Below, one piece after another: positions 50,735 through 61,652 of a stretch of DNA of 64,000 nucleotides (position 1 is its first letter; every line of letters begins with the position of its first letter). The notes under the pieces are model-generated. The model was not told the DNA's origin, ran no database searches, and saw only the letters and a list, made by a program, of their open reading frames with translations. Origin of the DNA: a virus; the IMG/VR virus record IMGVR_UViG_3300025400_000015, positions 1-64,000 of that record; one strand, 5' to 3'. The translations under genes were made by a program, and so were the position numbers.

Positions 50735-51231
50735 TATTGCTCCTTCGGCGGGTTGCTAAATCCCTTTTGCAACGCTTGAATAATCTGTTGTGCCTTGCCC
50801 ATCGCTTCTGGCGTTTTGTCATAGCCGAAAGAAGAATCGGTCATAATGTGTTGCTTCCAGTCCTCAAGCGACATAGGTGCTGGGCGTCCGGTGGTCGGGT
50901 CGGTGCCACCAGTCAAGGCGGCGATGGCCGAGGGGTCGGTCTGAAAGTTAGGCTCGTATGCCTCGCCCAGCTTCTGCTTCGCCACTTGGCGGTACGGATC
51001 AAGCAAGTACGCGGTGGGGATGCCAGCGTCAATCTGCTTTGCCAGCGTTGGGTACAGACCCTTTGCCGTGGTCTTGACGTATTCCTCAAACGCGCTCGCC
51101 TTCTCTGGCGTCACGCCGTCTTTGGCGATGCCATCAAGCGTGGAGTCGCTTATGGGAACGTGATACATCTCGGCCATTTGGCGTAGGTCGCCTACGGACA
51201 TTTGCTTTTCCTGTGGTGCTTCGTCTGCCAT
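50734..51231 (-). CDS. Head-module protein, copy B
   Basis: A 165-aa homologue of 8352-8846 with GIPTAYLLDPYRQVAKQKLG and TGRPAPMSLEDW. Starts with ATG rather than the GTG of copy A. Function unknown. Confidence 0.7.
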   Translation of the reverse strand: MADEAPQEKQMSVGDLRQMAEMYHVPISDSTLDGIAKDGVTPEKASAFEEYVKTTAKGLYPTLAKQIDAGIPTAYLLDPYRQVAKQKLGEAYEPNFQTDPSAIAALTGGTDPTTGRPAPMSLEDWKQHIMTDSSFGYDKTPEAMGKAQQIIQALQKGFSNPPKEQ

Positions 51232-51236
51232 TATTC

Positions 51237-54200
51237 CTACTTTGTCGGTGCCTTAGCAAGTACTGCGGTCAAAAGGTATGCGATGTTTGCGTTCGCTGGG
51301 TCCTGCGCGTAGGCGTCCATCGTGTTTTGGAGTTCCTGCTCAACCGACCACTGTTCCTTAGCGGATACGCCTGGTTGGTCAATCTGTTCCATGTAGTTGT
51401 TGTACTGCTCAAACGCCTTGGAAAGAACAGCGATGTTTCCCTTAGTCCACAGTCCCGCGTTGGTGACTTGCGCCTGCGCTTCGGGGTCGGCCAAGAACGC
51501 CTTGAGTTGCTCAACGGCCTTGACTTCCTTTGGCTTAGACGAGGTGCCGAATGGGGAGCCGTACTGTAACCACGTTGAGTTGTTCGTGTTACCCCACGAC
51601 TGCGCCGCTGCCTTGAGAGCCTGCGTGCCTGCGTAGGGAATGTAGTTACGCGGGTCGCTTTCGCCGTAGTAGGTGCCGCCGTACTGAGCGTAGTACTGGG
51701 GAACCAGCTGACCGTAGTAGAACTGGTCGCCAGCGTTTGCCAAGAAGGTGTTGATGAAATCCTGTGGCGTGTCTCGGCTACGGAGTCCCATGCTCACAAG
51801 GTTCTGGTAGATACCCGGCAGGTACGTTCCGCTACGAGGGATACCGTAGGCAAACAAGTTGGGGTAGCCGGTGTCTGGCTCAAGCAACTTGGGAACCGCG
51901 TTGATCCACTTGTAGGTGACGTTGGTTTCGGGGTACGAGCCAAACGGGTTCTGCGATGACGAGATGGTGTCTACCCATTCCTGCGGGTACTGCTGGGCAA
52001 ACAAGTACTGCGCTTCCGAGAAGGGAATTTGCTCGCCATTAGGCATCTTGAGGCTGGCGAATTGGTTGAACTTGTCGTTACTGAAGTTTGCCTTGAGTAC
52101 CGGCGCGATGGGCGAGAAGAACGAGGGAAGCAGTCGAGCAACCGACAAGGCCAACGAAGCAACGTAGGCACGCTCGATGAACTGCTGTTCGTTTGTTCCT
52201 TCGTTGAACCAAGCACTTGCCTGCTCCAGCGCGTAGTTCTGCGCGTTCACGTTGTCCGTGTTTGACGGAGTTTTGATGTTGTTCATCGCAAAGTATTCGT
52301 CAATGTAGGTGGTGAGCATATTCTGCAACGCTTCGTGCATCGCAGTCACCTGAGTCTGAGCAACGTTGCCGAGGTCAAACTGCTTGTGGTTGAAGGCATA
52401 ACCAGCAGTGTCCACCGCGTAGAACGCCGTGTCGCGCCAGAAGCTTGACGGCAGAAGGTCAGAAAGGATGCCTGTCTTAGCACCGACCGGACCAAGGATT
52501 GCGGCCAATACGTTTGCGTGTGCCTGAGCATCAATGATGTGGTTGTCGGCAAGACCGTTCATAACCATCTTGGTAAGGACGCTGACGTAGGGGCTAGCGT
52601 CAGGGCGCAACAGGTTCTCAATCATGTTGACGCCAGTGTCCGAGCCGAGCGGATCAATGGTCTGAATTGCCGATGGGTCGCCCAGCATCGTGAAGCCAAG
52701 GTTGGTAAAGAAGTTGCCCAGCAGGTTGTTACCGCTTGCCAAGGCATTGACCGCAAAGTGCGTCACTTCAGAGCCACCGGGCATACCGAGGTACGACTGG
52801 TTGTCCTGCGTAATCTTGTGGAACACCTGAGTCATTCGCATACAGATACGCAGGTAGCGAACGAAGGCGGCTGGGTCATCGTCAAGCAGACGGAACGCAC
52901 GACGATACGCCTGGTTCTTGGCAAACCAGAATGGGGACAGGATACGAGTGGCCTGCTCAAACTGAAAGCGGTCGGCAGGGTTGTGGACGTACCGGACCAT
53001 TCGAGTAAAGGCATTGTTGAGAGCCTGCACCGAAGCCTGTTCTTCAGTCATCAGGTTGTCTGCGATACGCTCGCGCAGTTGCTCCATTGAGGCGTGGTAC
53101 TCCCAGAGGAATACCGGCTCACGGCTCATCCAGCTGACGATGTTGCCGAAGGCGCGGTCAATGATTGCTTCGTTGGTAATCTTTGGCAACATGGCAAGAA
53201 CCTTCAGGTACTTCTTGATGCCATCAGTTTCCCACGACGAGCGAGCGTCAGAGGCCGCGATAAGGTGCATTGGGTACAGACCCTTTGCCTTGGTGTAGTC
53301 CTTTGCCAAGTCCGGCTCTGCCTTGATGTTGCCACTGACCGCTTGGTCAATAAGGTCTTGGTGGAAGATGGCTTCAGTTCCCTCGTCCATCGTGGAGCGC
53401 AGACCCGACAGCGAGTGCCAGACGTTGTAGACCTGGGTGGTGGCGAAGTCGCGCAACGGATCGCCAGAACTGTTCTCTGCCAGCAACTTGCCGTAAGCAC
53501 CAAAGCCCTGTAGTTGGTCCTCTGGGATTTGCAACAGGCGGTTGACCTGCTTGTCCACGAGGTTATCAAAGGCGCTACGACGACCCAGACCGCTGTAGGT
53601 GTACTTGCCGTCTGCGGCCACCATTGCCTCAATGTCCTTTGCGATTGGCAGGTACAGGTCCTTTTCGACGTGGATGAGTTGCAACTGGTTGAACAGCGCC
53701 GAGGCGATGTGCTTCTTGTCTGCTTTCGTGTATCCGTCACCGACGAACCGAGTGCCACTTACGACCTTGCCACCTTCTTCGTCCGTACCGTATGCCATCT
53801 GCGACATAGCGGCGGCTTCCTTGGTGGTGCCGTAAATCTGGTTGATGCCGTGCGTAATGTCTGCAATGTGGCCACCACAAAGGCTGAGTGCCGTTGCGTA
53901 GTCAGACAGCATCCGCTCAAAGCGTTCCGGATTCATGGCTTGCAAGATGCCACGCTCGATGCCGGTAAGCGAACCCATGTAAAGCGACTTTGCCCAACTG
54001 CCACCATCCATCAAAGTGTTGGCGATGCGCATAGCTTCTTTGGAAAGGAGTTCAGATTCCTTTATAACTGGCGGCGTGTCTGGCAACAAAGCCTTGGCAA
54101 ACGGGTTTGGCACTTCGGCCAGAGGCATATATTTTTCTTCGTGCTTGGCAATAGACGCAGCCAAGCGTGACTCAAAGTAGTCAACCGGCCCGATGCGCGA

Positions 54201-57200
54201 GATGTTCAGCAACGCTTCCGATGCCGACACGCGAATCAAGTAGGCACCCGTTGAGAGCATTTCGGGAATGAACATATTGCTCAATGCCCAGTTGAAGGCG
54301 TCGGCAGTCTTGTTGTGCCAGCGAAGGTAGTTGATCTGAGTGGCGCGGAAACGGCTCATCTTCTCAACGAGCAACTTTTGCGCTTCTGAGTTTGCCTTCT
54401 TTGAGTCGGCCAACTTGACCGTCTTAGCCAGTTGCTGGAAGTCCTTGATGGGAACAGCGGGCGTACTGATTTTCTTGTAGATACGCGCTTCCATGTCCAT
54501 CAGCGCCTGGAGTGTCCCCTTGGCGCGAGACAGGTCTGCCTCTGGAATAAAAGTCATGGCAGACAACTGCGCTCGCAAACGACTAGCTTCGGGCGCGTTG
54601 ATTTTGGTGGCGTTGTCGGCGGCTTCCTTCAGAGCGTTGTATGCGTCGGCCTGCTCAACCATATCCTTGTACGATTTGGCGGCGGTGTAAGCGGAGCGAG
54701 ATACGCTCTTGGCGTACTGAACAAACTTCTGCGGTTCGCTCAGTTCAGGGTTGTTCATGGCACGGTCGGCGGCACGAACGACCTTCTCAAAGCCGTCACG
54801 GTAGCCCTGCGCCAGTCCGATAAGACCCTTCTTCAGGTATGAGTTAGTGCGCTTCTCAACAATGTCGGCCATTGTCTTTCGGGCGTCTTGCACCACAGCG
54901 TTCTGAATGTCGGCAATGCGAGCCATCGCCTGTTCTTCCATGTTGCGTGCTTCGCTGGCCTTGAACAACAGCGTGCTGTCGGTTGTGGCCGCTGCCTTGG
55001 CGTAGCGAGAAAGCATACCGGCAATCTGGCGAGGGTCAATAAAGTGCCCGGCGCGGATGTGCTGGAAGGCGTTACCGTACAGACCAATGCTGGCAGGGTC
55101 CTCGGGGTCAACGAACGTAGACATAGCCAAACCGTCTGGCCCAGCGTTGTAGACACGGGCATCCTTGAACGCGCCACCACCACGGAAACCGTAGAGGTTC
55201 TCAAAGTCTTGACGGATCATTGGCTCAAAGTAGTCCTTGAGTGCGTAGTAGTTCTCGCCCACCATGCGACCCAACTGACCGCTAACGGTGAGGGTACTGA
55301 GGTGAACCAAGGCATTACCAAACTCGACGTTGCTCTTAGCGGTTCGCAGAACGTCGCCAAGTGCCTGAATAATGCGCTCGTTGAACTGGCCGGTCTGCAA
55401 GAACATACGCTGGATAAGCGGGATAGCGTCCTTGTCGCCCAGCTTGAAGGCGTAATTGGCAATCTTGGGAATTTCACCCTTTGCCTCGGCTTCGTCAATT
55501 TTCCAAATGGACTCGGTGGCCAATGCTCGCAGGCGCTGGTTCAGGCTGCCACGGGCAAGACGTCGAACATCGTTTGTGCCAGCGGTGTCAATGTTGAGAA
55601 GGTCAATCTCGTCGAGGCCAGCCTTAGCCAGTTCCTCGTTCATAATGTCAACCGCTTTCATCAAGTCGGTGTTCAGTACGGTGCGACCAAAGACGTTCAG
55701 CCCTGCGTCAACAATGCGAGTTATGCCCTTGCCAATCGCGCGAGTGCCAACGCGGAATACGCGAGTGGTGGGCAATACGTATCCGGTCAAAGCACCGCCG
55801 TCAGCAATATCGGCGTGAATGCCTACAACTTCGTCCCACGTCTTAGCGTTGGCCAAGGCGTGTAGCACGCTGTCGGTGTACATACCATTGAACATCTTTT
55901 TGATATCGTCATAGCCGTGGTCAACCATGTACTGAAAGGCTCGGCGGTTGCGGGCTGTGGAACCAGCCTTCTCAAATACGTCTGCGCCGGTTTCTACACC
56001 AAGACCAGGCCACCACTTGCCGAGTACGCCACCAACACCGTGAGCAGAGTTGGCTGCGTCAAGGTAGTGCGATGCCGCGCCGATTGGATCGCTTGACATA
56101 AAGGTCCCCATGTCGACGGCACCAGACACAAGTGTGTAGCCCAAACTACCCTGTTCAAGTCCAAGGCTGTCTGCAAGGTATCCACCGGGACTCATGTGAA
56201 TCGGCATACCACGCGAGTCAACCGGAACGCCGTTGGCGGATGCCTTCCACAGCGCGGCGGTGTAGGGGTTCTGCATCGCCTGCTGTTGCATCATGGCGTA
56301 TGACCATATGAAGCGTGGATTATTGACCGCGCCTAGGTATGCTTTAGCACCCTTAGCGAATGGTCCGATAGTCCAGCGAGCAACCGGCTGGAAGAAGTCA
56401 CGGGCGGCCTTGAACGCTTGACCGTTGCGAGTAAGCTTGTCCGTCTTGCCGAGTTGTTCAGTTGGAGTTTCCTCGCCCTTTGTAACCGCTTCCTCAAGGT
56501 TTGCGGCGGCGGTGTCCTCTGGAACGGTGTCTGGGTTGAACTTGCGAGCAACGCGAGAAGCGGTTGCAATAAAACGCGAGAAATCGGTAGAACTTGCTTT
56601 CCCTGTTTTTTGCGCCTTTAGTGCAAGATTGGCAAGCGTTTCCAAATCGCTTGTTTCTCCACCGCCAGCGACAACCTCGTTACCGGCAAGTGCCGTAAGG
56701 ATTGCGGGCATCAAATATACCAGCGTGTAGCCAAGACCCTTTTGGTTGGCCATTGACTCGGTGTAGGCAAGAGCTTGCTTACCAATATCCCACGTTTTAG
56801 GAATGTTGATTGCGTTCAGAAATGTTTGCTGTGCATCGCCTAAGTTGGCTGAGAATTGACCAATGCCGTTTTCACCAACGAAACCACCCGTGCCGAGTTC
56901 GGCGGCAGTCCACACCGTTCGGTTGGCAAAGTTGAGTGCGCCCTTAGCAACTGCTTCGGTACCGGCAAGCGATGCCTGACCTTCCCAGCTTCGCTGACTT
57001 TCTGGCGTGTCGGCAGCCATTACAGGGTTGTACTGAGCGATGTTGTTCAGGGTGTTGGTGAAGAAATTACCAATGTCGCCAAGGATGCCACGACCGCTTT
57101 GTTGCGGTTTGGGCTGATCCGTTGCCGCGTTCGCAAAGGTGTGCGCAATGTTGGTGGCGTCACTCCAGTATTGGTTAGCGTCACGGTTGCTGGTGGCGTG

Positions 57201-57422
57201 GCCGAGAACTGCGTCCCTGACGCCGGAAAGCATATCTGCCTGCTTGGTCATCAAACCGAGCGTGGTGCCATCAACGCCAGGTGTGCTGGCAATGGCGTGA
57301 ACCGTGGCTGGCTCTTGTGCCAGTCGAGGGTTAGCGACTATTGCGGCCTTAGCGTTCTGCTCATACGGAGTTGCCCACGGTGGCATTACCGAGTCAAGCG
57401 GCGAATTTTTTGGCTCCATCAA
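51237..57422 (-). CDS. Giant probable ejection protein, copy B (without the enzymatic cassette)
   Basis: 2061 aa. It aligns with both ends of the copy A giant, for example SASEALLNISRIG and SIAKHE in the middle and KYVHNP/RYVHNP with FAKNQAYRRAFRLL later. The NADAR, DUF4326 and HExxH regions are absent; in their place is a short helical stretch around residues 930-1050. Long amphipathic helices with scattered hydrophobic segments fit a protein ejected into the cell envelope. Its start overlaps the 140-aa gene. Confidence 0.75.
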   Translation of the reverse strand: MMEPKNSPLDSVMPPWATPYEQNAKAAIVANPRLAQEPATVHAIASTPGVDGTTLGLMTKQADMLSGVRDAVLGHATSNRDANQYWSDATNIAHTFANAATDQPKPQQSGRGILGDIGNFFTNTLNNIAQYNPVMAADTPESQRSWEGQASLAGTEAVAKGALNFANRTVWTAAELGTGGFVGENGIGQFSANLGDAQQTFLNAINIPKTWDIGKQALAYTESMANQKGLGYTLVYLMPAILTALAGNEVVAGGGETSDLETLANLALKAQKTGKASSTDFSRFIATASRVARKFNPDTVPEDTAAANLEEAVTKGEETPTEQLGKTDKLTRNGQAFKAARDFFQPVARWTIGPFAKGAKAYLGAVNNPRFIWSYAMMQQQAMQNPYTAALWKASANGVPVDSRGMPIHMSPGGYLADSLGLEQGSLGYTLVSGAVDMGTFMSSDPIGAASHYLDAANSAHGVGGVLGKWWPGLGVETGADVFEKAGSTARNRRAFQYMVDHGYDDIKKMFNGMYTDSVLHALANAKTWDEVVGIHADIADGGALTGYVLPTTRVFRVGTRAIGKGITRIVDAGLNVFGRTVLNTDLMKAVDIMNEELAKAGLDEIDLLNIDTAGTNDVRRLARGSLNQRLRALATESIWKIDEAEAKGEIPKIANYAFKLGDKDAIPLIQRMFLQTGQFNERIIQALGDVLRTAKSNVEFGNALVHLSTLTVSGQLGRMVGENYYALKDYFEPMIRQDFENLYGFRGGGAFKDARVYNAGPDGLAMSTFVDPEDPASIGLYGNAFQHIRAGHFIDPRQIAGMLSRYAKAAATTDSTLLFKASEARNMEEQAMARIADIQNAVVQDARKTMADIVEKRTNSYLKKGLIGLAQGYRDGFEKVVRAADRAMNNPELSEPQKFVQYAKSVSRSAYTAAKSYKDMVEQADAYNALKEAADNATKINAPEASRLRAQLSAMTFIPEADLSRAKGTLQALMDMEARIYKKISTPAVPIKDFQQLAKTVKLADSKKANSEAQKLLVEKMSRFRATQINYLRWHNKTADAFNWALSNMFIPEMLSTGAYLIRVSASEALLNISRIGPVDYFESRLAASIAKHEEKYMPLAEVPNPFAKALLPDTPPVIKESELLSKEAMRIANTLMDGGSWAKSLYMGSLTGIERGILQAMNPERFERMLSDYATALSLCGGHIADITHGINQIYGTTKEAAAMSQMAYGTDEEGGKVVSGTRFVGDGYTKADKKHIASALFNQLQLIHVEKDLYLPIAKDIEAMVAADGKYTYSGLGRRSAFDNLVDKQVNRLLQIPEDQLQGFGAYGKLLAENSSGDPLRDFATTQVYNVWHSLSGLRSTMDEGTEAIFHQDLIDQAVSGNIKAEPDLAKDYTKAKGLYPMHLIAASDARSSWETDGIKKYLKVLAMLPKITNEAIIDRAFGNIVSWMSREPVFLWEYHASMEQLRERIADNLMTEEQASVQALNNAFTRMVRYVHNPADRFQFEQATRILSPFWFAKNQAYRRAFRLLDDDPAAFVRYLRICMRMTQVFHKITQDNQSYLGMPGGSEVTHFAVNALASGNNLLGNFFTNLGFTMLGDPSAIQTIDPLGSDTGVNMIENLLRPDASPYVSVLTKMVMNGLADNHIIDAQAHANVLAAILGPVGAKTGILSDLLPSSFWRDTAFYAVDTAGYAFNHKQFDLGNVAQTQVTAMHEALQNMLTTYIDEYFAMNNIKTPSNTDNVNAQNYALEQASAWFNEGTNEQQFIERAYVASLALSVARLLPSFFSPIAPVLKANFSNDKFNQFASLKMPNGEQIPFSEAQYLFAQQYPQEWVDTISSSQNPFGSYPETNVTYKWINAVPKLLEPDTGYPNLFAYGIPRSGTYLPGIYQNLVSMGLRSRDTPQDFINTFLANAGDQFYYGQLVPQYYAQYGGTYYGESDPRNYIPYAGTQALKAAAQSWGNTNNSTWLQYGSPFGTSSKPKEVKAVEQLKAFLADPEAQAQVTNAGLWTKGNIAVLSKAFEQYNNYMEQIDQPGVSAKEQWSVEQELQNTMDAYAQDPANANIAYLLTAVLAKAPTK

Positions 57423-57841
57423 ACACCCATCATGCTTGCCATTGAAGCAAGGCTCTGCAACGTTTCTGATCCGCTAACTCGGGCGGCGTTGGTCAGGTGC
57501 ATAGTGGCAGTCTCCGGTTCAGGACCCATGCTGTTTGGCCCAGGCCCGAAGGGAAGTCCAGCGGTGACGGGTTCGTTGGGGCGGTTCGTTGGCTCAAGGT
57601 GTGGCAACTGTCCGGGGCGGGGAAGTGGCATAGCCGTTACTGGTGCCGATGGTGCTGGTGCAGGTGCGGCGGCAACGGGTGAGGCCGCCATAGGGATTGC
57701 TTGCTGTGCTTCACGCTGTTGCGTAGCCATGCCGTACTCCTGATTGGGAACCGTAGAAATAGGTTGGTTTAGATCGGTGCGGTTGCTGTATGCCGTACCT
57801 TGCGTGCCCTGACGTGCGCCGCCCCTACCCTTGCGTGGCAT
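57419..57841 (-). CDS. Proline-rich head-module protein, copy B
   Basis: 140 aa, homologous to 17964-18389 (MPRKGRGGARQGTQGTAY; PNEPVTAGLPFGPG). Low complexity; function unknown. Confidence 0.7.
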   Translation of the reverse strand: MPRKGRGGARQGTQGTAYSNRTDLNQPISTVPNQEYGMATQQREAQQAIPMAASPVAAAPAPAPSAPVTAMPLPRPGQLPHLEPTNRPNEPVTAGLPFGPGPNSMGPEPETATMHLTNAARVSGSETLQSLASMASMMGV

Positions 57842-57845
57842 CTAG

Positions 57846-59735
57846 TTATACTCCTGCTGGTGCTGGTGCTGGTGCCATTGCTACCGCTGGTGCCATACCA
57901 CCCTGCGGTGCGCCTCCACCTGCGTGTAGTTGTTCAAGCAAGTCCTGAAGTCCTGGCTTGCCTTGCTGTGGCGGTGCCGTCTGAATGGGTTTCTCTGGGC
58001 TGGCACCAAGACCGGGCTGTTGCTCAGCGGTCGGACCCTGTTGGGCTTGCATTGCTTGTGCCTGCGCCTGCTGCTTCTCTTGTTCTTCTTTGTGAATTTG
58101 AGCAACGGCATCCTCAAGGCTGGTGTGACGCTGTGACTTGGCTTGGGCGATGCGAGCGATGATGCTGGGGTCTAGTTGACCCTGAGCAGCCTGCTGCTCA
58201 AGACCTGTAAGCAACGCTTTACGCAGACCTTCAATTTCCACAAGGTCAGCCTCACGAGCTGGGTCTTTGATAGCCGGGTCCATGGTACGGGCCGTTTCAT
58301 TGGACATGATGCCCATTCCCACACGCTGACCAATAGAAACCACCATAGAGTTGATATCGCTACCCGGCATTGGGTAGACAACCTTAGACATATCCGTTTC
58401 AAAGGTTTCGTTCGGAACATAGTCAGGGCGCGTGACCTTTCCATCGGAGCCAAAGAAGAACATACTGGGCTTGTTGCCGTAGTACGCCTTCATCATCTTG
58501 ACGGCGCGGCTGTTCTCCAACTCCATCGAGTTCGCCAGGATCTCCTGGTACTCCTGAAGTGGCATGTCAATGGCCGAGCCAAGAACGGTGGCACCACGGC
58601 GAGCGGTGCGAATGTTGGAACCGGACTCACCGTTGAGTTCCTGAGGAATGTTACCCGTCATACGCTGGGCACGCTCTAGGTTGCTAATCGCAATCTGGGC
58701 GTCCTGCGTCTGCTGGGGGTGGATAATCTGAATCTGTCCCTTGTCGATGACGCCTCGGATACCCATCTTGCCATCGGCCTCTTGGATAACACGGGGGCTA
58801 GTCGGTGAGTTCGCAGGGGAAACGACCCACTCGTCGGGGAATACGTTGCGGAATACGGCAATGGTGTTGAGCGCGTCCAGCTTGGCTTCGCGCTGGTACA
58901 TACCGAGCATCTGGTCAAACTGACCCTGCAAGCGGTCAAGGGTGATGCGACCGGCGATAACGACAGGGCAAACCTCGGCGCGGTTAGGGATGCGCTCCAG
59001 AATGATGTTGGAAGCGGAACCCTTGCCAATCTCCTGACCGTATGGGTTCTGAGCTGGACGTTCTGCACCAACGGCAACCATGACGGTTTCGTTGGCGTCC
59101 ATGTACTCAAGAATCTGGAACAGGTCGGACTTGCCTTTGTCGCCACGGTACAGTACCGACATTTGTTGAGGGTAGTTCTCTTGTAACCAGCCAAGGGGTC
59201 GGCGGTCGGCAAAAATGCAGTCGGTCGGCTCCATGTTGTCGGGGTCAATCATGGGCGACGGGTAGGTGGCCAACGGGTTGCGAACACGCCAGAACGGAAT
59301 CTGTCGGCGGTCGCTGGGGTCAAGAGCCACGGGCGAAATCGAGATGGCCGACATACCGTAGGCAGTCAGGTGGCGAGCGCGACGGCGCACCTTGGTGGTC
59401 ATCTTGTTCATGTCCCACCAGCCAAGGTTGGCCATACGGCGATCGTGCGCCTTGTTCTCGGACGCTTGGATACCGTTGCGCAGGGCAGGATACTGAATGT
59501 CTGGCAAGACCGACGCCACGCGCATTGAGAACTGGTCAATGCCCTGAGCGATAAGGTTAGGGATGGCGGGACGCTCTGCCTCGTCCAGCTCCGGCAGGGG
59601 AACGATAACGTCACCGTTGTAGTGGTCACGCACCTCGGTCATGCGCTTGAAGATACCCGACCGGCTCATACGCCGCTCTTGGTACATTGAGACTATTTGA
59701 CCAGCAGCCTTATCGTTATCCGGGGCCAATGCCAT
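57846..59735 (-). CDS. Portal protein, copy B
   Basis: A 629-aa homologue of 18393-20303, nearly identical through the core (GDVIVPLPELDEAERP, SGSNIRTARRG) and variable only in the C-terminal Gln/Pro/Gly region. Lies between terminase and the Pro-rich protein as in copy A. Confidence 0.85.
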   Translation of the reverse strand: MALAPDNDKAAGQIVSMYQERRMSRSGIFKRMTEVRDHYNGDVIVPLPELDEAERPAIPNLIAQGIDQFSMRVASVLPDIQYPALRNGIQASENKAHDRRMANLGWWDMNKMTTKVRRRARHLTAYGMSAISISPVALDPSDRRQIPFWRVRNPLATYPSPMIDPDNMEPTDCIFADRRPLGWLQENYPQQMSVLYRGDKGKSDLFQILEYMDANETVMVAVGAERPAQNPYGQEIGKGSASNIILERIPNRAEVCPVVIAGRITLDRLQGQFDQMLGMYQREAKLDALNTIAVFRNVFPDEWVVSPANSPTSPRVIQEADGKMGIRGVIDKGQIQIIHPQQTQDAQIAISNLERAQRMTGNIPQELNGESGSNIRTARRGATVLGSAIDMPLQEYQEILANSMELENSRAVKMMKAYYGNKPSMFFFGSDGKVTRPDYVPNETFETDMSKVVYPMPGSDINSMVVSIGQRVGMGIMSNETARTMDPAIKDPAREADLVEIEGLRKALLTGLEQQAAQGQLDPSIIARIAQAKSQRHTSLEDAVAQIHKEEQEKQQAQAQAMQAQQGPTAEQQPGLGASPEKPIQTAPPQQGKPGLQDLLEQLHAGGGAPQGGMAPAVAMAPAPAPAGV

Positions 59736-59738
59736 GTA

Positions 59739-61652
59739 TTACCTCAAGTTTGATAGTTGCGTGCTGCGAACCCACTTGGGACGCCATGCTTGTACTTGGC
59801 GTGTTTTAGGCTGGTACAGGTTGGGAATGTTCCACTCGAAGAACCACTCAGCCATTACGCAGTCATCTGTACGCCCGTGAGGGTATTTGGTTACTTCGTC
59901 AATGAGATGCATTGACCGAGTTTTGCCCTCACCCTTACCCATCAATCTTACACGACCAAAACGCCAATGTTGAGAAATCGTCGTAACACCGTAGTTTGCG
60001 TCACTCTTGTTGGTGTTGGTGTTGTGCGGAATTATCTCGACGCCATTGAGCTGTCGCCAGCGTTTGAAGTGATCGTACTGGAGCATGAATCGTTGGGCGG
60101 CATTTTGCTCGATGACCCAAACTTGTATCGGGAAACCGAGACTGGACGACAGCCGTTGCCATTCTTCCATAACCCCAGTGAATTCACCCTGATTGTAGTT
60201 ATACTCCAGGAATTCTGGTGCTTCCATTTTTTTACGAATAAGGTCAAGGAGAAATCGTTGTTGGCTATCAGGGTGATATAGCCAACATTGAATGGACCAA
60301 TAGTTAGTTGGCGACGGGTCAGCCGTGGCAACGACCATGCAGTCGGCGGGGTTGATTCCTGCCGGTATCTCCCATCGGTCGCGTTCCTTATCAATGCAGC
60401 CTGGCGAAGTTCCGTGTCCAAAAACCCATTCGTTTCGTACCAGAGTTTCATCTAGGGCAATATCTTCTTGCTGATAGACGACCGCAAAGCGTTCGCCACG
60501 GTTTGACATAAGATTCGATACTTCGCGCCACGGGAGCCTACGGGGGTCCAGAAGGCAACCCTTAGGGTAAGCGTCAGAGCCTCGCTTATGGAATTCTGGG
60601 GCGCATCGGTCCTCGTAGTGGGCACGGTACAACAAGTGTTTGTATTTCTTGTCGTGTCGTAGATTGGCGATTTCATCATCGGTAAGTTTGTCAAGTATTT
60701 CATCTTCTTCAATAGGCTGGGTCATGTCCAGCGCGAAACGGTACAGGTCGTCGGGGGCAAGCCTTTGACCAATTAGGGCAAGCATCCCAGCAGGTTCCAG
60801 ACGAGTCTCGGCAACGTCTTGATACCAGTCCTCCATAGCCTCGCGTTGCTCTGCCGAGCGCACCTTACGAGGGTCTACAAGGTCGTCCCAAAAACAGCCG
60901 TCAAAGCGGCCACCAATAAAACCTGAGTCCATACCGTAAGCACTGAGCGTTGGTTCTTTTTCTGAGATAGCACCGTTTTCTTCGGGCTGCATAACGATGA
61001 ACGCTTCATTGGTCCATAGTTCTTTGTCTAATGGTTTGAACCGGCCAAAGTCAATGGCCAGCGTGGATTCGGCGTCGACGGCTTGGCCACGGGCTTTAAG
61101 GTTATCGTCAGCCTGTTCGGGAATGGTACGCTCAAGCGAACGACGCACACGCATCAGGTTTCGCTTGGCGAGGCTCATGGTCGCAGAACCAGTCAGCAGG
61201 CGCACCGAGCGGTTACGGCAGATAATCCAGCAGGTCAAGTCGTGGAGCAGGGTGGTCTTACCGGAACCAGGTGGCATGTTCATCACCACATATTCCTTCT
61301 GGTCAGACTCTAGGAGCTTGACCAGTTCAGTACCGGCTTCTTCCTGCCACGGCGTAGCGATGCGCCCAAAATACCGACGCCGGAAGTACCCGAAATCCTC
61401 TAGGGCTAACTGGGCTTCTTCACATAGCCGATCATAAGCTTTTGGCCCGTCAAGTTTGGCTTCTGCCTTTAGTTCTCGGTAGTTAGACGCCGACGAGTCA
61501 ATACCCTCATCCGCGCGTAGATTCTGAGCGGCCTTCTCCACACGGTATGCGGTGGCCTCTGAGAACCTCGCTTTGCGGGCGCTTTCGGCAATGGAGAATC
61601 CCGCCGCCCGTGCTTCAAAGTATTTCTTTCGCTGTACCGGAGTTACGGCCAT
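59739..61652 (-). CDS. terL: Terminase large subunit, copy B
   Basis: 637 aa, the same length as copy A, with the same Walker A (MPPGSGKTTLL), TADPSPTN and HGRTDDCVMAEWF motifs. The strong conservation compared with the fibre and giant protein suggests that packaging machinery of the two units is functionally similar. Confidence 0.93.
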   Translation of the reverse strand: MAVTPVQRKKYFEARAAGFSIAESARKARFSEATAYRVEKAAQNLRADEGIDSSASNYRELKAEAKLDGPKAYDRLCEEAQLALEDFGYFRRRYFGRIATPWQEEAGTELVKLLESDQKEYVVMNMPPGSGKTTLLHDLTCWIICRNRSVRLLTGSATMSLAKRNLMRVRRSLERTIPEQADDNLKARGQAVDAESTLAIDFGRFKPLDKELWTNEAFIVMQPEENGAISEKEPTLSAYGMDSGFIGGRFDGCFWDDLVDPRKVRSAEQREAMEDWYQDVAETRLEPAGMLALIGQRLAPDDLYRFALDMTQPIEEDEILDKLTDDEIANLRHDKKYKHLLYRAHYEDRCAPEFHKRGSDAYPKGCLLDPRRLPWREVSNLMSNRGERFAVVYQQEDIALDETLVRNEWVFGHGTSPGCIDKERDRWEIPAGINPADCMVVATADPSPTNYWSIQCWLYHPDSQQRFLLDLIRKKMEAPEFLEYNYNQGEFTGVMEEWQRLSSSLGFPIQVWVIEQNAAQRFMLQYDHFKRWRQLNGVEIIPHNTNTNKSDANYGVTTISQHWRFGRVRLMGKGEGKTRSMHLIDEVTKYPHGRTDDCVMAEWFFEWNIPNLYQPKTRQVQAWRPKWVRSTQLSNLR